From Eremophila alpestris peregrina (lineage: Eukaryota > Chordata > Aves > Passeriformes > Alaudidae): a DNA stretch of 64,000 bases. Below, piece after piece: positions 1 to 13,375 of this stretch (positions are counted from its first letter, which is position 1; each line of letters opens with the position of its first letter). Both the position numbers and the translations under genes were made by a program. The stretch is taken from positions 6,156,000-6,219,999 of the forward strand of contig WMCF01000029.1 in assembly GCA_009792885.1 (NCBI GenBank), written 5' to 3'. The notes under the pieces are model-generated. The model was not told the DNA's origin and made no database searches. It worked only from the letters and a program-made list of their open reading frames with translations.

Positions 1-3000
1 ACATGGCATCACAGCCTGTAGCAAGAAAAGATTTTTCAGCTACATCTTAAACAGTAGATTTACAGGAGAACAAAGATGGTTGTTTGATATCTGAGTGAGA
101 ATTCACAGAGAGAAACTGGAATCTCATATGACATTGCAATTGGTGGTATTGCATAGGGACTGGCTGAAAATTCTTGTAGCTGAGGACAGCAGAAATGCCA
201 TTCTGGTGTTAAAACAGTCAAAGATTAACTTTACATTTTAGGAACAAGCAGCATTAAATCACAAAAATGCAATGGCAATAAAATCCAGCCTGACAAAAAA
301 ATACAGGTAAACAGAAGCTGCACAGAATTCAAGGCATCTTGATCACAACATTCTGCATGCCACAGATTTCTAACAAATGATTTTATGTGCCTGCAGCAGA
401 CATTTGCAGGGTGATTTTCTTAATTATGCTACTATATTAATACAAATCTGTGTGCAGTAAAAAATATTTTTTCTAGACCTTAAATATCTATCAACACACT
501 GAAGCCCTAAACAATTTGTGGTTTGCAGTTAATTTCGTTGTCACAAACAAAAGATGTCAGAGGTAGTTTTCTCTAGTGTCCCACTTCTAGTATATGGGTT
601 CCTTGGGAAGCATTAACAATGAATCAGTCAACTGCTCTGCTTGTTTAGACAGGTGGAGTACAGATATTAAACTTTTACAATAAACAAGATACCCATGTAT
701 TTGACAGAATTGTAAAGAACTGTATTTTGGCATGTTTTTAAACCACTGTAAACACTGTGCATATCCTTTACTATAAGCCAGAATTACCCACCAGGTCTGC
801 CAGTCCCCAGAATCAGTGTTTTAAAAGGCCATGTACAAGTCAGTGAAAAACAGCTTATCATTTTGGTGGTTCCAGATAGGGTAATATTTTACCTTTCAGG
901 AAAGAGAGGTGTGAGTTACCAAGAAGACTATCAGGAAGTGGTATATATGAAGCAATGATACTTAGCCTTCTGTTCAGAGTTGTTATTGTAGAGAAAACTT
1001 ACTGGCATTGGCAAAAAGTTAATTTTTAAATAAAATAATCTTTTTGGAACGTGGTATTATTTTGGAGAGGAATAAAATGTACCCACATGATAAACTGATC
1101 ATTTTAAACGTCAGCCCCCAGGTATTCTTGTGTCCATTAACACAACAGAGCTTCCTCACCATCCAGAAATACAATGTTGGGCTGATTGGCATAAAAAATA
1201 CTTAATTTTACTGATTTCTACTGTAGCTTGTTAAAGTAAAATGTTTTTAAGTTAGAAAGGTTTCTGCAGTGTCTTTACTCAGATGTTTATTATTTTGGTT
1301 CCATTTTTTATGAGTTTTAGAGAATACCAAGAAAAGGATAACAGATGACATAAATTAAAATCGTGTCTGAAGAGGAGTTAAACAACTAAACTAAGCAACT
1401 AGAAATTAGGTAGATGCAGAATAGCAGTAATTGTGATAACATCAATTTTAAATTATGCTTTTCTCCTATGATCTATCCCATACAGATATAGGACACAGCA
1501 TCTTCAGAGTTTTTTCATAGCAAAAAACCAACCCAAATTTATTTGATACTGTTTGTGCCTAAGTACATTTTTCTTTTTGTGAGTCATTAAGAAGTCTAAC
1601 ATCCATATGCAGCATATTGCAACTTAATTCCATTTCCTAATCCCCAGTAGCTGAAATCAGTGCTAGATACACCCTGCACCTGATTTCCATGTTTTTATGA
1701 AAAGCCAGATCTTAGTTAGACTTCATGCTCACCTTTGAAAAATAGATCAATTCATTCATTATTTTCAAGGAAACCACTTCTCCAATGCAAATATTATGCT
1801 TGATTTCTGATTACTCTTGTTGGACTTTTTTATAAGGTATAGTCAGAAAGTGGACATTATGAGAATATTAAGGAATAGTCTGAAGTAAGTCTTCTTTTTG
1901 ACTAATGGAAGGGTTAGATGCTGTCCTGCCTGTCACCTGGATACAACCTCAACGTGAGGCTGAAGTGAGGAGGAAGGGCTTCAGTTAATGAGGAAAAAAG
2001 CTTTTAACAAAAGCCTTTGATTTGCCTTATATTTGCAGTAGTCAAGTTCCAGAAGAATGAGAGCTGGTGAGATGGCTGAGTAAATGAACACTTGGGCACA
2101 GAAGATAGCCTGGTGTGGCAATGCCTCAAAGAAAGGAGAAAAGGCCCATGAGAGATGAAAATCAGCTTCTGCATCAGCAGACCCAGGTGAGATTGCTGTG
2201 ACTTAGAGTGCAATGAAGGCAGTAGGAACCAGTGACTAATACAGGCCTGATCTTTGTCTCTGGTGGCCCTGAGAATACTTGGCAGCAGAAAAGAAGGTGG
2301 GTAATTTATTGCTGTTTTGGCAGAGCTCTTTCTTTTACTACATGAGATGAGCCATGTATCTCACTTCAGCAACTCAGAAATAATGTCATTTGATGTTCTT
2401 CTTAGCCACTATATAATAAATTTTAGTTATTCTTAATGCAGCCTATGTCTATGGTTGCTGCTATTTCTCTGTTGTATGAGTAACTGTTGATCTCACCCAG
2501 TGTTCTTTAAAGGAAATCTGATTTTGTCATGATTTTCCTCTTCCCACCACTGATTTAACATTGGTAGAGCTTGACCTGTAACACAACCCAAAGCTTGTCT
2601 CTGTATATCTTCCTACAAGCAGTGGGTGTTTTGGGCTGCTGTTCTATTTTTATGTCTTGCTTATATCAAAATCTGACACCAATTTGCTATGTTTTTGAAG
2701 GGGCCAGTAAGATTTTCATTTCAACCATTGCAGATACACTGCCAACCTAGTTCTTTTGATGGGAAAAGCTTACTTAGGAGCCATAAAGCACTTGTCCCTC
2801 TTTTTTCTATATCACCTTAAAACCAAAATCTGTGCTTTTCTAACACCACAGATATCTATTAAAAAAGCACCAGTACCAAGTGAAAAATCCAGGGGACTTT
2901 CCACCCCCAAGTTCTTGCACTGACTACCAGATATCATAATAATCTTAATTCAGTGGGTTAACACATGAACCAAAGGTCTCAGTACATGATTCTCAGTGTA

Positions 3001-6000
3001 AAACCATTATGTTTTGTACTTTTCTATTTTAAATGGCATTATTTCTCTATATACCTTTGTCTGAATCTGACCTTTCTCGAAGAATATTAGAAGAATTCAT
3101 TTAAAATGGGAGCAAGAACCAAAATAACCTGAGGGTAATTATAATCTGCAGGAAATATATCCCATACAGTAAAATATTAAATTATAAACTTAGAATACGT
3201 TGCACACCAACCAAAACATCCATTTTAGGGTGTAATCAAACTGATCATTTTGTACCAGTGTATCTTTGAATAATATATGGACTTACTGTATTAAAAGAAG
3301 ATGGGCAAAGCTTTTTTTCACCAGTGTTCATGTATAATAATCAGAAAAACCTGTATTGAGACCTTGAGAATAACACTTGCAAACCTATGACTGCTTTAGG
3401 AATTCAATTCCATCTGTATGCTCTACTAAAGTCTCTTTTCTAGAGGTACATCTTATATTTTACAATCCTAAAGAGGATAACAATGCAGCATGCAACAAGG
3501 GCACATTGCTAATAATCCAATTCCCATTAAATATTCAGAATTCTGTCATATTTCATAATTGGAACATAGAAGTAACAAATTAGAACAACTCCATGCTGAT
3601 GAAAATGACTAGTTAAGTATTAAAAGAGGGAGCCATTGCTTGAAAACAAAATCCTCAATGGGCAAAAAGTGATGTAGTTACAATAATTTCTCCGCTTGAT
3701 TTTTTGTTTTCCTGTTCCAGTATTAGGGCAAGAACATAAATTTCTGGATATCCTGGACACATCTGTAATATGAAAAGAAATAAATTAATGTCTCTCATAT
3801 AGAAAATTCAAATATTACAGCTTATATAGGCTGTTCTCATGGGAAATGGAAAACCTTTGTTTGCAGTGATGCCCCTTCAGTTTTGCAGTGAGTCAGAGCC
3901 TGACACAAATCCTATCAGCTCTAATGCTGTTCCAGTTGAAGCAGTGGGTGCAAGTTTTGGGCTCTGTAGCTGTTACCACATCATGAGGTTGGAACTACTG
4001 GTGAAAAACTGGAAAGTACAAACAGGCAGAGCTGCAGCCTCAGCAGGTTCCAAGAAGGAAGTATTTGAGCTTCCTTCAGCTCTCAGACAGTTTTGAAAGG
4101 TTTAGGCAGAGACCCTGACAAGCAGCACAGAGCTGCAAAGCCACGTCCACTCTTTGGCAGCACCTGTGTGGGAGAAGGGCAGCAGGGCCCCAAACTCAGG
4201 CAGCAATGCCAGGGATTTCTGCTTCCTGTAACCCTCCCAGATTGGTGTTTGCTCTGTGCAGCCACATCAGAGCAAAGCAGATGGGCTGAGGCTGCTCTCC
4301 ACAAGTACTGACTAATACTGGTTATAGCTTTGGATGACAAAACACTGTCCATTTTTCTTTTAGGGAAAACATAGATAGAGAAGCACCCACAATTTCACAT
4401 TATAGATGCTTTCTAGTCATCTTTCCATTAAAAGATCAGTCTTCAGTAATCATGTTTAAACTATTTCCTTCCAAAGTAGTTACACCAAAATCTGTCACAG
4501 TCCATCTATGCCTTTGTAGGGGCCTACAAATTAAATGAAAGTAAAACATCTCTAAATATAATACTTGGATATTCTAAAAGTTTAGGAATATTCTAGTACT
4601 TACATTTTAAATCTTATTATAGAAGATGTGTATTTCCAAAGGGCAACACAATTTTTATTACCAGATATCCAATGGATTTCACACTGTATCAGCAAGTTGT
4701 GGACAATTAACAAGATTATTCTGTTCTTTGACTTCAGACTTTAACCTTCTCCAGTCTGGAATACCAGTATTTAAAGATTAGTGTTTTGTATCTGAACATA
4801 AGCACTAGAACTAAAACCAGTTAAGATCCTTTAAATCAAATCACAAATCATACCCAACACTAAGTTGATATGGTGCAGCACAGAGAGGTCTGCAGGGAGT
4901 GACATACTCAGTACCATTCGTAACACATGGTTTTATCATGAGCTTCCTTAGTGTGCATATGTAGATGGTATAGATTTCCTGAAATTTTGATATACACATT
5001 AGGAGTTTTACTTAGAGTAATTTTCAAAATGCTTACTTGCTTTGCTTAATATGAATGGAAACATTCTGAATTTAAGATTTGCTGTATAAGGCTCTAAATC
5101 TCTTACACTCTCAACCAAAAATGCCAATAGTCTTAGTCACTCATGTCATATAAAATACCTGTTAGATGATGATCCTCAGAAACAACCCAAGACACCCTCT
5201 CCTTAGGAATATGTTCATGTCCCACCAGCTCCTGAGCAGTGTGGGAGTTTCAAATATGGACTCTGAGCATTTGTTCTATTGATTGATCCAGTTATGCCTG
5301 TGAATGGCATCAGATAGATCAAATATAATGATGGAAGATTTATAAATGTTTGTGTAATATAGGAAAAAAGCTTCTGAGAAACAAGGAATCTCTGGGCACA
5401 GGCAAAGCTCCAATAACGTGGCCAAGAAACTGCCAATTAGTTGTGGTTGCTAATCAACTGTATGATATTAGCTGTAGGTGCTAAAACTAGAACCTTTGCT
5501 AGAAAAATGTAGATAAGAAACAAGAATGCATCATAGGGCCTTTTTTTAAAGTAGGTATTTCAAAATATCTGCAAGATGTTATATCTTTCTTTATCACCTG
5601 CTCAATGCAAGAAAGGCATGGCATGTTTCATGCTGGGATTTATAATCTCTGTGGACTGTACCATGGTAGCAGAGATTAAGTCAGCTACCATCTGCTTCAC
5701 TTTATGCAAAATGGATGTGGCCCTTGAACTCCTGGCAGTTTTCTAATTCAATCCTCCACGCAGATTTCTAACACTCCTGCTTTACAGGATATCCTATTAT
5801 TCATCTCAGACTGTAAATTTTACTAGTCAAGGTCAACTATTTGTTAACCACATAGACAGTGAGAGAGTGGCAGGGCACAAATGCTTCTACTCTTGTTTTT
5901 CATAAAGCCCTGAAAGAATGTTCTGGAATAGTATGTATATGTAGACTTTTCACTATAATGAACCAATTTCATTCTTTACTACAAGGTTTCTGCAACTGGC

Positions 6001-8772
6001 ACAGAAGTACTTGATTACTAGGTTTTCCTCTTTTAAACTTTTTTCTTGCATACACAGCTCCTGTTAAAATTCAAGACTGAAAGTTGAGAAAGATATAATT
6101 CAAGAAGCCTTATGCAAATAAATATTTCATCAAACTCAGCCATGTCATTGCAGTAAACATTTTGATTTGGAGGAAAACTTGCAGAATTTTAGATTTTTTC
6201 AGGATAGCATTCAACATCAATAATGTAAAAATATAATATTTCTGAATTTTCAATACCTCTTAAAAATCTTTGTTCAGTGGTTAGATTTTTTATATTTATC
6301 TTCAAGACAGCATTTTATTAAACGAGGCTGAAGTAAGACTTTGTAGTTACTATTAGAAAAACTTGTAATATTTCTGTCTTCAAAGAGTCCAGATGTGGTG
6401 GAATGCTGTGGTTCTCTGTTCATAGTGCACTGCAAATTAACATTGTGTTTGTTACATTTCAATGTGTGAAACATGCTATGACATTTGCCTTAGTTAAAAA
6501 AATTCACTTGTACTTAGTTTTGCATTTATTAAAAATGAAGCATGAGCTATTTTTCCAAAAGTCACACCCAGATCTGCTTGTAAAATATTTTATTTTTTAA
6601 TTTTAAAATGTTGAAACAGTAAGTATAGCTCAAAAAAGCCATAATTGCTTTCAAAGTACATTTTGAAATTTTGCTGTTTGTTATTAGGAAAGATAATCAA
6701 GGATAGCAAGTGTACAAAGGTAAAATTCATACACCTTTTGAACTCTCAATGTACACATATTTAGGATTTGAACCTGGTAGTCCTAAACAGCTTGTCAAAT
6801 CCGGGGACCCATTCATATTCAGATAAAGGCTGTGATAGCAGGGATTTCTTATCTTCAAAGAAGGAGAGGAATCAGAATCTCAGTAGAAAGAAAGCCTCCA
6901 TGCTCCTGATAAGAACTGTAACTGTTTCCTTTGAAGACTGACTCTATGAAGGATTCCTGTTCAGAGAAACCTGGGTGATATCTCTAAATAATAATGTCTG
7001 GACTTAGATGTCACACACTGCAAAATGCAAACATTTTGATGAGAGAGCATGCTAGAAGTTGGAACTTAGAAGAACTGCAATGGGTACAGTAGCAGACTGA
7101 ACTAGAGCAGTAGCATCCTGGAAGTGGCAGTCTAAACAGAGCTCCCATGGTTACCAGCATTTTCCATTTGTTGTCATTTCACTCTGATCAGAGAGACATT
7201 TATGTCACAGTGACTACTGAGAGAGGAGTCCACAGCACGCCTGCAGTAGTGACTCCAGGTTTGAGGGATTGATGGCTTTTCAGAGACATTCCTAATTTAG
7301 CTCCTGATGATGGATTTTGGCGTGATGCCAAGACTTTAATTTTGCATTGCATTAAATCAAAACCCAACCAAATAAAAAGAGCAAAGTCTGAACTATAGTA
7401 CAGATAAGGCCCCTCTTCTCTAGCAATATTTTGGCAGAAGGTTTACTTTTCAGACTATTACCTTTAACAAGAGAAATTCTAAGCTTCAGGTAGGTCCAGG
7501 TGCATATTACTGTCACATCTCTCAAAAGTTGTTAGTCTATTGTCCCTTTATTAAATGTTAAGTCAAGAAGTTTGTAAAAGCCATGGGCCATGGAATGTGT
7601 GTAAGTTGTCTTCAGGACAGGAAAGAGATTACGTGCTTCCTGTGTGTTACCTGATAGATTCTGGAACTGAAAAGGATGCAACAGAAAGCATTTCTGTTGG
7701 AAGGAGACTGTATAATTTTCCTCAAATGTTATTCTTATGCTATCTCATTCACTTCCAAATTGTGCAGTTTTGACCTTCAAATTTTTCCCCAACTTCCTTC
7801 CAAGAAATGTTTGAGCCCACAGGACAATTTTGAAGATGTTTGTCTTCAGAACTTACTAACTGAATTTACTTTGAAGGGGAACAAGGCTGGCAAACACAAC
7901 AGAGAAGTTATTTTTCCCCTATAATGATTTAGCCTTTGATGCATAGACAGATGGTCATGATCTCGTCCTCCTCCACCCATGGATTTTTCTAAAATGACAC
8001 CCAAGTTTTTCTTGGCAGCAGTTAGAAAGTCTGGCAAACAGCTCACTTCAGCTCCAATTATATTGACCACATTAATGCAGAAGATCAGCAAATGAAATGT
8101 TCCATATTCATTTGGAAGAGATGAACTAGAATTTGCAATGAAATAAAATAAACATGAATTAGAAACAAATGCCAGCTACTTACCTCCACCCTTATATCTA
8201 AGGATTTCCTGTGGCATGTTTTTTTTTTACAGAACAAATGCTTCTTAAGGCAGTAGCACTTAATAGAATTAGATTTCTGAGAATGTCTTCATGGACAGAA
8301 TAAAACCACTTGCTCTGAGTGTTTTAAGGAATATTAGAGAACAACACTTCCCCTCCATTCTCCAGGGACACTAACTCTTCACATCAATGTTATCTCTAGA
8401 TTTAATATCAAAGCTTTTCACACTTCTCTGTGCTTGTCACAAACTCTCTGGGGCATGGGAAAAGCAACCAGGAATGTGACTAATTCCCACTCCAAGGCTT
8501 CTAGCTGACTGTTTTTCAAGACAGTACCTACCATCCATGATACATTTCTTTAGCAAGGCAAAAATGAGGAAACCATTCTGGCAATTTTTTTCCCATGCAG
8601 TTACAAGTTAACTTCTTGCTGGTGCTGTGTGCTGTGGCAACTGCAGGTTCCCTCCTGCCTGCTTGTAACTGCTGGGCAGGTCAGTAATTCTCTACCAGTA
8701 TATGGCCCATCACAAAGAGCTTTACCTGTGGCAGCTGAATAACAAGGACAAGGTATATCTTAAGACAGCTAT

Positions 8773-8800
8773 ATGTTAAACAGCTATAGCTGTTTAACAT
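8773..8800. repeat. Perfect 28-bp palindrome
   Basis: The left arm ATGTTAAACAGCTA is followed immediately by its exact reverse complement, with no spacer. An AT-rich (TA)n stretch follows. It could extrude as a cruciform or be a leftover of a small inverted-repeat element. No function is known. Confidence 0.9.
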
Positions 8801-9622
8801 CTGCTATACATATATATATTTATGTAAATATAAAGAAATCCCATTTATAAAAACCCTTTTTTTAAAACAAAACTTTTAAATACTAACAATTTACATCAGT
8901 GAGGATATCTTCAGTGTGATGATAATTTGTTATTCCACCCAGACCATCTCTTAGTCTGATTCATTGGCATGAATAATTTAAAATTAATTGTATTCAAGGT
9001 GTCCACAGTTCCAAGCTATCTAAAATATATTTCTAATTCTTAGATAATAAATTATCAGTACCTTTTGATCATTCTACTTAGCAGGAAAACTCTTGTGCTT
9101 GTATAACTATGTTTATAAGAATTAGACCTGGGCCATTGTATACTAATTCCCAGCATTGTATTTACACACACTAAAGAAAGTTTATTAATCAAATATCTTC
9201 TTTCATGTCTCTGAATATTTTAAGGAAATGTCCAGTATTGAATCACAGACAACAGGATTTGAAATGCCATCTTAAACCTCAGGCACGTCCAGTCCTACTT
9301 TTTCATCAATTCTTATCTTTGCCATAAATCACACCCTCCTCTGCTGTAAATATTCATTACACAGCTGCAGCTCCTCCTTTAAGCTTGCTAGCACAGCTGG
9401 AGCTGGAGCGTGCAGAGCAGATGGCCAGTCACACCCCTACTTCCTATTGTCTGCACAACACCAGAACTATTGCCAATAATCTCTGCTTCTGCCTGTGTCT
9501 AGTGTGCTTTAACTTACACCACCATTCTTCCCTCAATTCAAAACTGGCCTGCATCACACATTCATACTTCCTTAAGGGCTTTTGCTACTATTTCATTAGC
9601 ATCCTCAACTCATTTGTTTTCC

Positions 9623-9636
9623 TTTTTTTTTTTTTT
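9623..9636. repeat. Poly-T homopolymer (14 T)
   Basis: Uninterrupted run of 14 T. Length in the assembly may be unreliable. Confidence 0.9.
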
Positions 9637-10207
9637 AATTAGAAAAGTTTACTTCTAAAACACAGGCTTTTTCACCTGTTTTAGCCATGTTGTGCAATGG
9701 AATTCTATTGTGCATTAACTCCAATATTTGTCTACTTAAGCAAAAGAGCAAAAACTAAAACAGCATTTTTGTTCTGTCCACACTTGACATATAATTTCCA
9801 TGATAACATATACATAATGAAATGATATATATCTTAAGAGCAATTAATGAGGAGTTAGAGAAAGCACCAGACTTACAGTAGGAAACAGGTTTGGCAGTTT
9901 GTCTCCAGCAATTTGTGGAAGTGTGGCCATCAGCTTGAGTGAACTGTAAAGACTCCTCAAGGAGAATAGTGGCAACAGCAGCTTGCTATATATTTGATAT
10001 AAGATATCAAATGGGATCATTTTTCTGGTGCTATAGGGAAGCAAGGTCTCAGTATATTAATGCCTCAGTAACGTTACACTGAAAGGGCTGGCTAAATATA
10101 TACACAGCTTTTATTAAAGCTTTAACATTTGAAATAGCCAATACTTACCATTAGTTCCAATGATATAAAAACAATATTTTACTTTCTTTACAAACAATTA
10201 CTAATTG

Positions 10208-10329
10208 TTTGTTTGTTTGTTTGGGGTTTTGTGCAGGGTTTGTTTTGGTTTGTTTTTTTTATTTTATTACTGTCATCTGAAAGGAGTTTGAAAAGCATAA
10301 TTAAAATTAAAAACAAACAAACAAACAAA
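10208..10329. repeat. Inverted simple repeat, (GTTT)n and (CAAA)n arms
   Basis: A (GTTT)4-type run at 10208-10223 is the exact reverse complement of the (CAAA)4 run at 10314-10329. The two 16-base arms are separated by a 90-base T-rich and then mixed spacer, so the segment could fold into a stem-loop. Independent expansion of two simple repeats is the simplest origin. Confidence 0.8.
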
Positions 10330-11398
10330 TAATCTGCTCACCTTGGGAAGTATAACATCAAAATCTTTAGTTTTATTCATCAGCCATTTTGATGGCAATT
10401 TTTTTGTTAAACAAGTGCAGTCCTCCAAGCCAATATAGCTGAGGTCTCTCAACAAATATAAATATATTTAAGTCCATGTGTGCAAGTTTTATTGCTTCTA
10501 ATGTAATCACATTTCATGAGTCCAGCCTTTCTGCTGTACCTGTTGTTCCATTTTCACAAGGATAAACCCAGTCCCCCAGTCATTTTAAAGTGTCAATCAT
10601 TTTCAAGTGCAACTGTTGCTAACCCCTGTGCTCAGCAGTTCTTTCTTTTTGAGCTTTTAAAAGGGGGGGGGAATATATTCCAACACGTTTGAATGGCACT
10701 TAATGTCTAACAGTTATGGGGAGAAAACAGAGTCTAAAGAATCTGAATTTTAAACTGTTTATTTGGAACATAGAAAGACAAAGAATGTTTTCAACCAAAA
10801 TCACGATCTTTCTCATTCTTTAAAATTACCCTTTCATAAATGCCTACAAGCTCTGGGCAGCAAACAGCAGATAGTGTTTGTCCTCAGAATATTTACAGAG
10901 TGGAACCACCTCTAAATCCAAAGAGATCTACTCAGCAACATCTCTTTACTGTGAAATTCCTGCAGCTTTCTAGGGTTGCTTGATTTAGCAGCACCTGCCA
11001 GTTAAAGAGCAGAGGGGAGGATGTGCCAGTGGGGAGAGATGCTGGCACACAATCCTGCCAGGGCAAGGCAGCTCCCTGTGTCACCTCTGCTGCTCTCTGT
11101 GGAGCAGAGAGGGAGAGATGCAGCCTCTCATTCAGGGTAAAGCCAGGATGGTAACATGTAGTTAGCCCAATTCCTTTAAAACTCCTCCTCAAACACAACC
11201 AAATCAGGATAAATGTGAAACACTAATGTGATTGGTTTGATTTTCAGTTTCTCATTTGCACTGTTAGGTTTTAGCAGCTCTAACTGCTTCATTCTCTTAG
11301 TAGTCATGAGCCCTTGCCTTGTTCAATCAATTACAGTACTCCAGTTTCAAAGGAAAAGGCATAAATCATGATGACTGCATTAAGGAAGGTAGTCTAAT

Positions 11399-11690
11399 TA
11401 CAGAATCACAGAATAGTTGAGGTTACACCTAAATAGTGTAGTGAGTTACACTTAAATTCTGGAGTCAAACATCCCTGCTCAAGGGGCAGCAGCTGGAGCA
11501 GGTTGTTCAGGGCCGTGTCTCCAAGACTGGAGACTCCACAACCACTCTCAACAACCTGTTCCAGCATTCAGTCACCCTCAAGGGTTTCTTATGTTTAGAT
11601 GGCATTTAACGTGTTTCAGTTTATTCTTACTGCCTCTTGTCCTGTCATGAGTACCCCTGAGGAGAGTCTGGTCATGCTCTGCTTGGAAAA
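11399..11690 (-). mobile_element. CR1 LINE 3' fragment, decayed
   Basis: The segment begins with AATCACAGAATAG, the reverse complement of the CR1 3' terminal octamers. It continues with blocks typical of avian CR1 read on the opposite strand: GGAGACTCCACAACC, AACCTGTTCCAGCATTC, TTCTTATGTTTAGATGG and CCTCTTGTCCTGTCA. The element therefore lies in minus orientation. It is truncated at its 5' side, which is usual for CR1, and carries many substitutions, so it is an old copy. The right boundary is approximate. It has no coding capacity. Confidence 0.85.
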
Positions 11691-13218
11691 AAGGGAAAAT
11701 ACATTCCTAATCCTTTTAAATTGTTTAGTAGCACCTGGAAATTCAATCTACCTCCAAGATGACATAAATATAAGTATGAAGTGATACGGTCATGATTACA
11801 GGAAACATTCTCATGCTCACCATCCTGAGCACTGTTTAGCAGTGTCTATAGTATATCTACAACTCATAAAGAGCAGCAGGAAAGACAGCATGAGTCCTGA
11901 GAGGAACCTTCTTGTGGCCAGGACAGAGGCACTCAGTAGTGCAGGAGCTGCAAGAAATCTTGTTCAGTAGGTACATAATTCTTTGCTGTAGCAAATTGCT
12001 GCTTAGTGGGGAGGCAAGAGGAATTGGAAGACTACTACAAATTATCTGCTGTTGTAGTTATGTTTTGGGTATAACAGATGTCAGAGGGAGTCCTGCCTCC
12101 ATCAGAATGGTCACCTGTTAGAAATACTGACTGTACTAATATCAGTGTGCTGCAGTGCAGAGTGGTACCTGCAGTCAGAGCCAAGAGGGCACTCAGGCAG
12201 CTCCAGAGACCAGTCATGAAATGCTTTCTGATGCTGAGACAGCTTGGCCTTGTGCTTCTTGAAGATTCTCACTGCACAGAAAAATACTCTGTTGTGATTA
12301 TTATAGAAACTTACATAGTTACTAGTCCTGTATCAAGTGTACTGTGCCTTTCTGTGCAGATTATTAGTAAGATGCAAAAACCCACTGGAAATAATGTTTC
12401 TGAGATAATCATAGTCTTGCTCAACGTGGGTTGAAATTACAAATTCTTCTGGAACTGGTGCCTCTAGAAGCAATTGACAGACAAGTAACCTTAAATAAAG
12501 TGGGCAACAGTGGGAGCCAGTTTGTCAGTTCTTGAAGAGCTAACAGATATAATTAAGAAAATTAAATCCTACAATACAGGAAATATGTCTCTGAATGCAT
12601 TGCTTCAAAACTGGAAAATGTTTTTGCTCAGTGCCTCATCTGTTTCGTGTCAAACTTCATTGACTTTGTAAAATGTACTCAGCCTAGTGAATTGTTCCAT
12701 GATTAAATTTGTATACAATATTTATTCTGTTATACTGATAAAAGTTCAGTGAGTGGGATCTTCTGTTCTGCAAAATTGAACTATAACATTATGGTGATTC
12801 TTAATGTAGGAGCTATAAAGAAACAACTCCTTTTAATCTTCACAGAATACATACATCATGCCCATAGGAATAATTCATAAAAGTAAATCACATTGACACA
12901 TTCCATGATATCTTGTAAGGCCCTGCAGGGTGGCAGTGGCAGCAGCCACTTTTATTTAGCATGTGTCTATTCCCCCAAAAGCTTTGTGTCCTACTTTTAA
13001 TTTGGCTTTACATCATGTTAAACAGCCCCTCAAATGTAGAAAAAACCTCATAACAAATTATGTGATATTTCATTGCTCACCTTTCTAGAGGCTGACTGTA
13101 GGCCAGACATCAGCCCATCCTCTGGGATGAAGTTCTGTATACCTACAGAAGATTCTCATGTGCAGTTTCTCTGCTGGTATGAGGTCTTAACAGAAATGTT
13201 AAACCAATTAATATGAAG
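11691..13218. other. Noncoding DNA between CR1 fragments
   Basis: A 118-codon open frame at 12078-12434 on the + strand has no recognisable domain or splice context and is treated as chance. Nothing else was recognised. Confidence 0.6.
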
Positions 13219-13375
13219 AATCATGGGATCACAAGATCATAGGGTAATTCACATTGCAAGGGACCTCAGAAGGTCAATGAATCAAATGGTATGTGGGGAT
13301 GAGCAGCTATCCAGATCCAGCAGGGCTAAATCAGACCAAAAAGTGGCACTGAGCAGGTCACAGGACCAGTAGCAT
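13219..13375 (-). mobile_element. CR1 LINE 3' fragment, strongly decayed
   Basis: It starts with repeated AATCATGGGATCACAAGATCATAGG-like octamers and continues AGGGACCTCAGAAGGTC, matching the reverse complement of the 3' end of a CR1 subfamily. Similarity fades after about position 13330, so the right edge is uncertain. Non-autonomous and 5'-truncated. Confidence 0.75.

Larger units (their letters stand above)
1..11398. other. Noncoding AT-rich DNA, no gene recognised
   Basis: No exon of a known protein was recognised on either strand. Open frames here are short (under about 90 codons), lack conserved motifs and overlap one another in several frames, as expected by chance. By comparison with the mammalian gene order (ZNF280D divergent from TCF12) this could be 5' intron or flank of ZNF280D on the minus strand. 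That is inference only, since none of that protein's zinc-finger exons was seen. Internal structures worth noting are a perfect palindrome at 8773-8800 and an inverted GTTT/AAAC repeat at 10208-10329. Confidence 0.6.
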
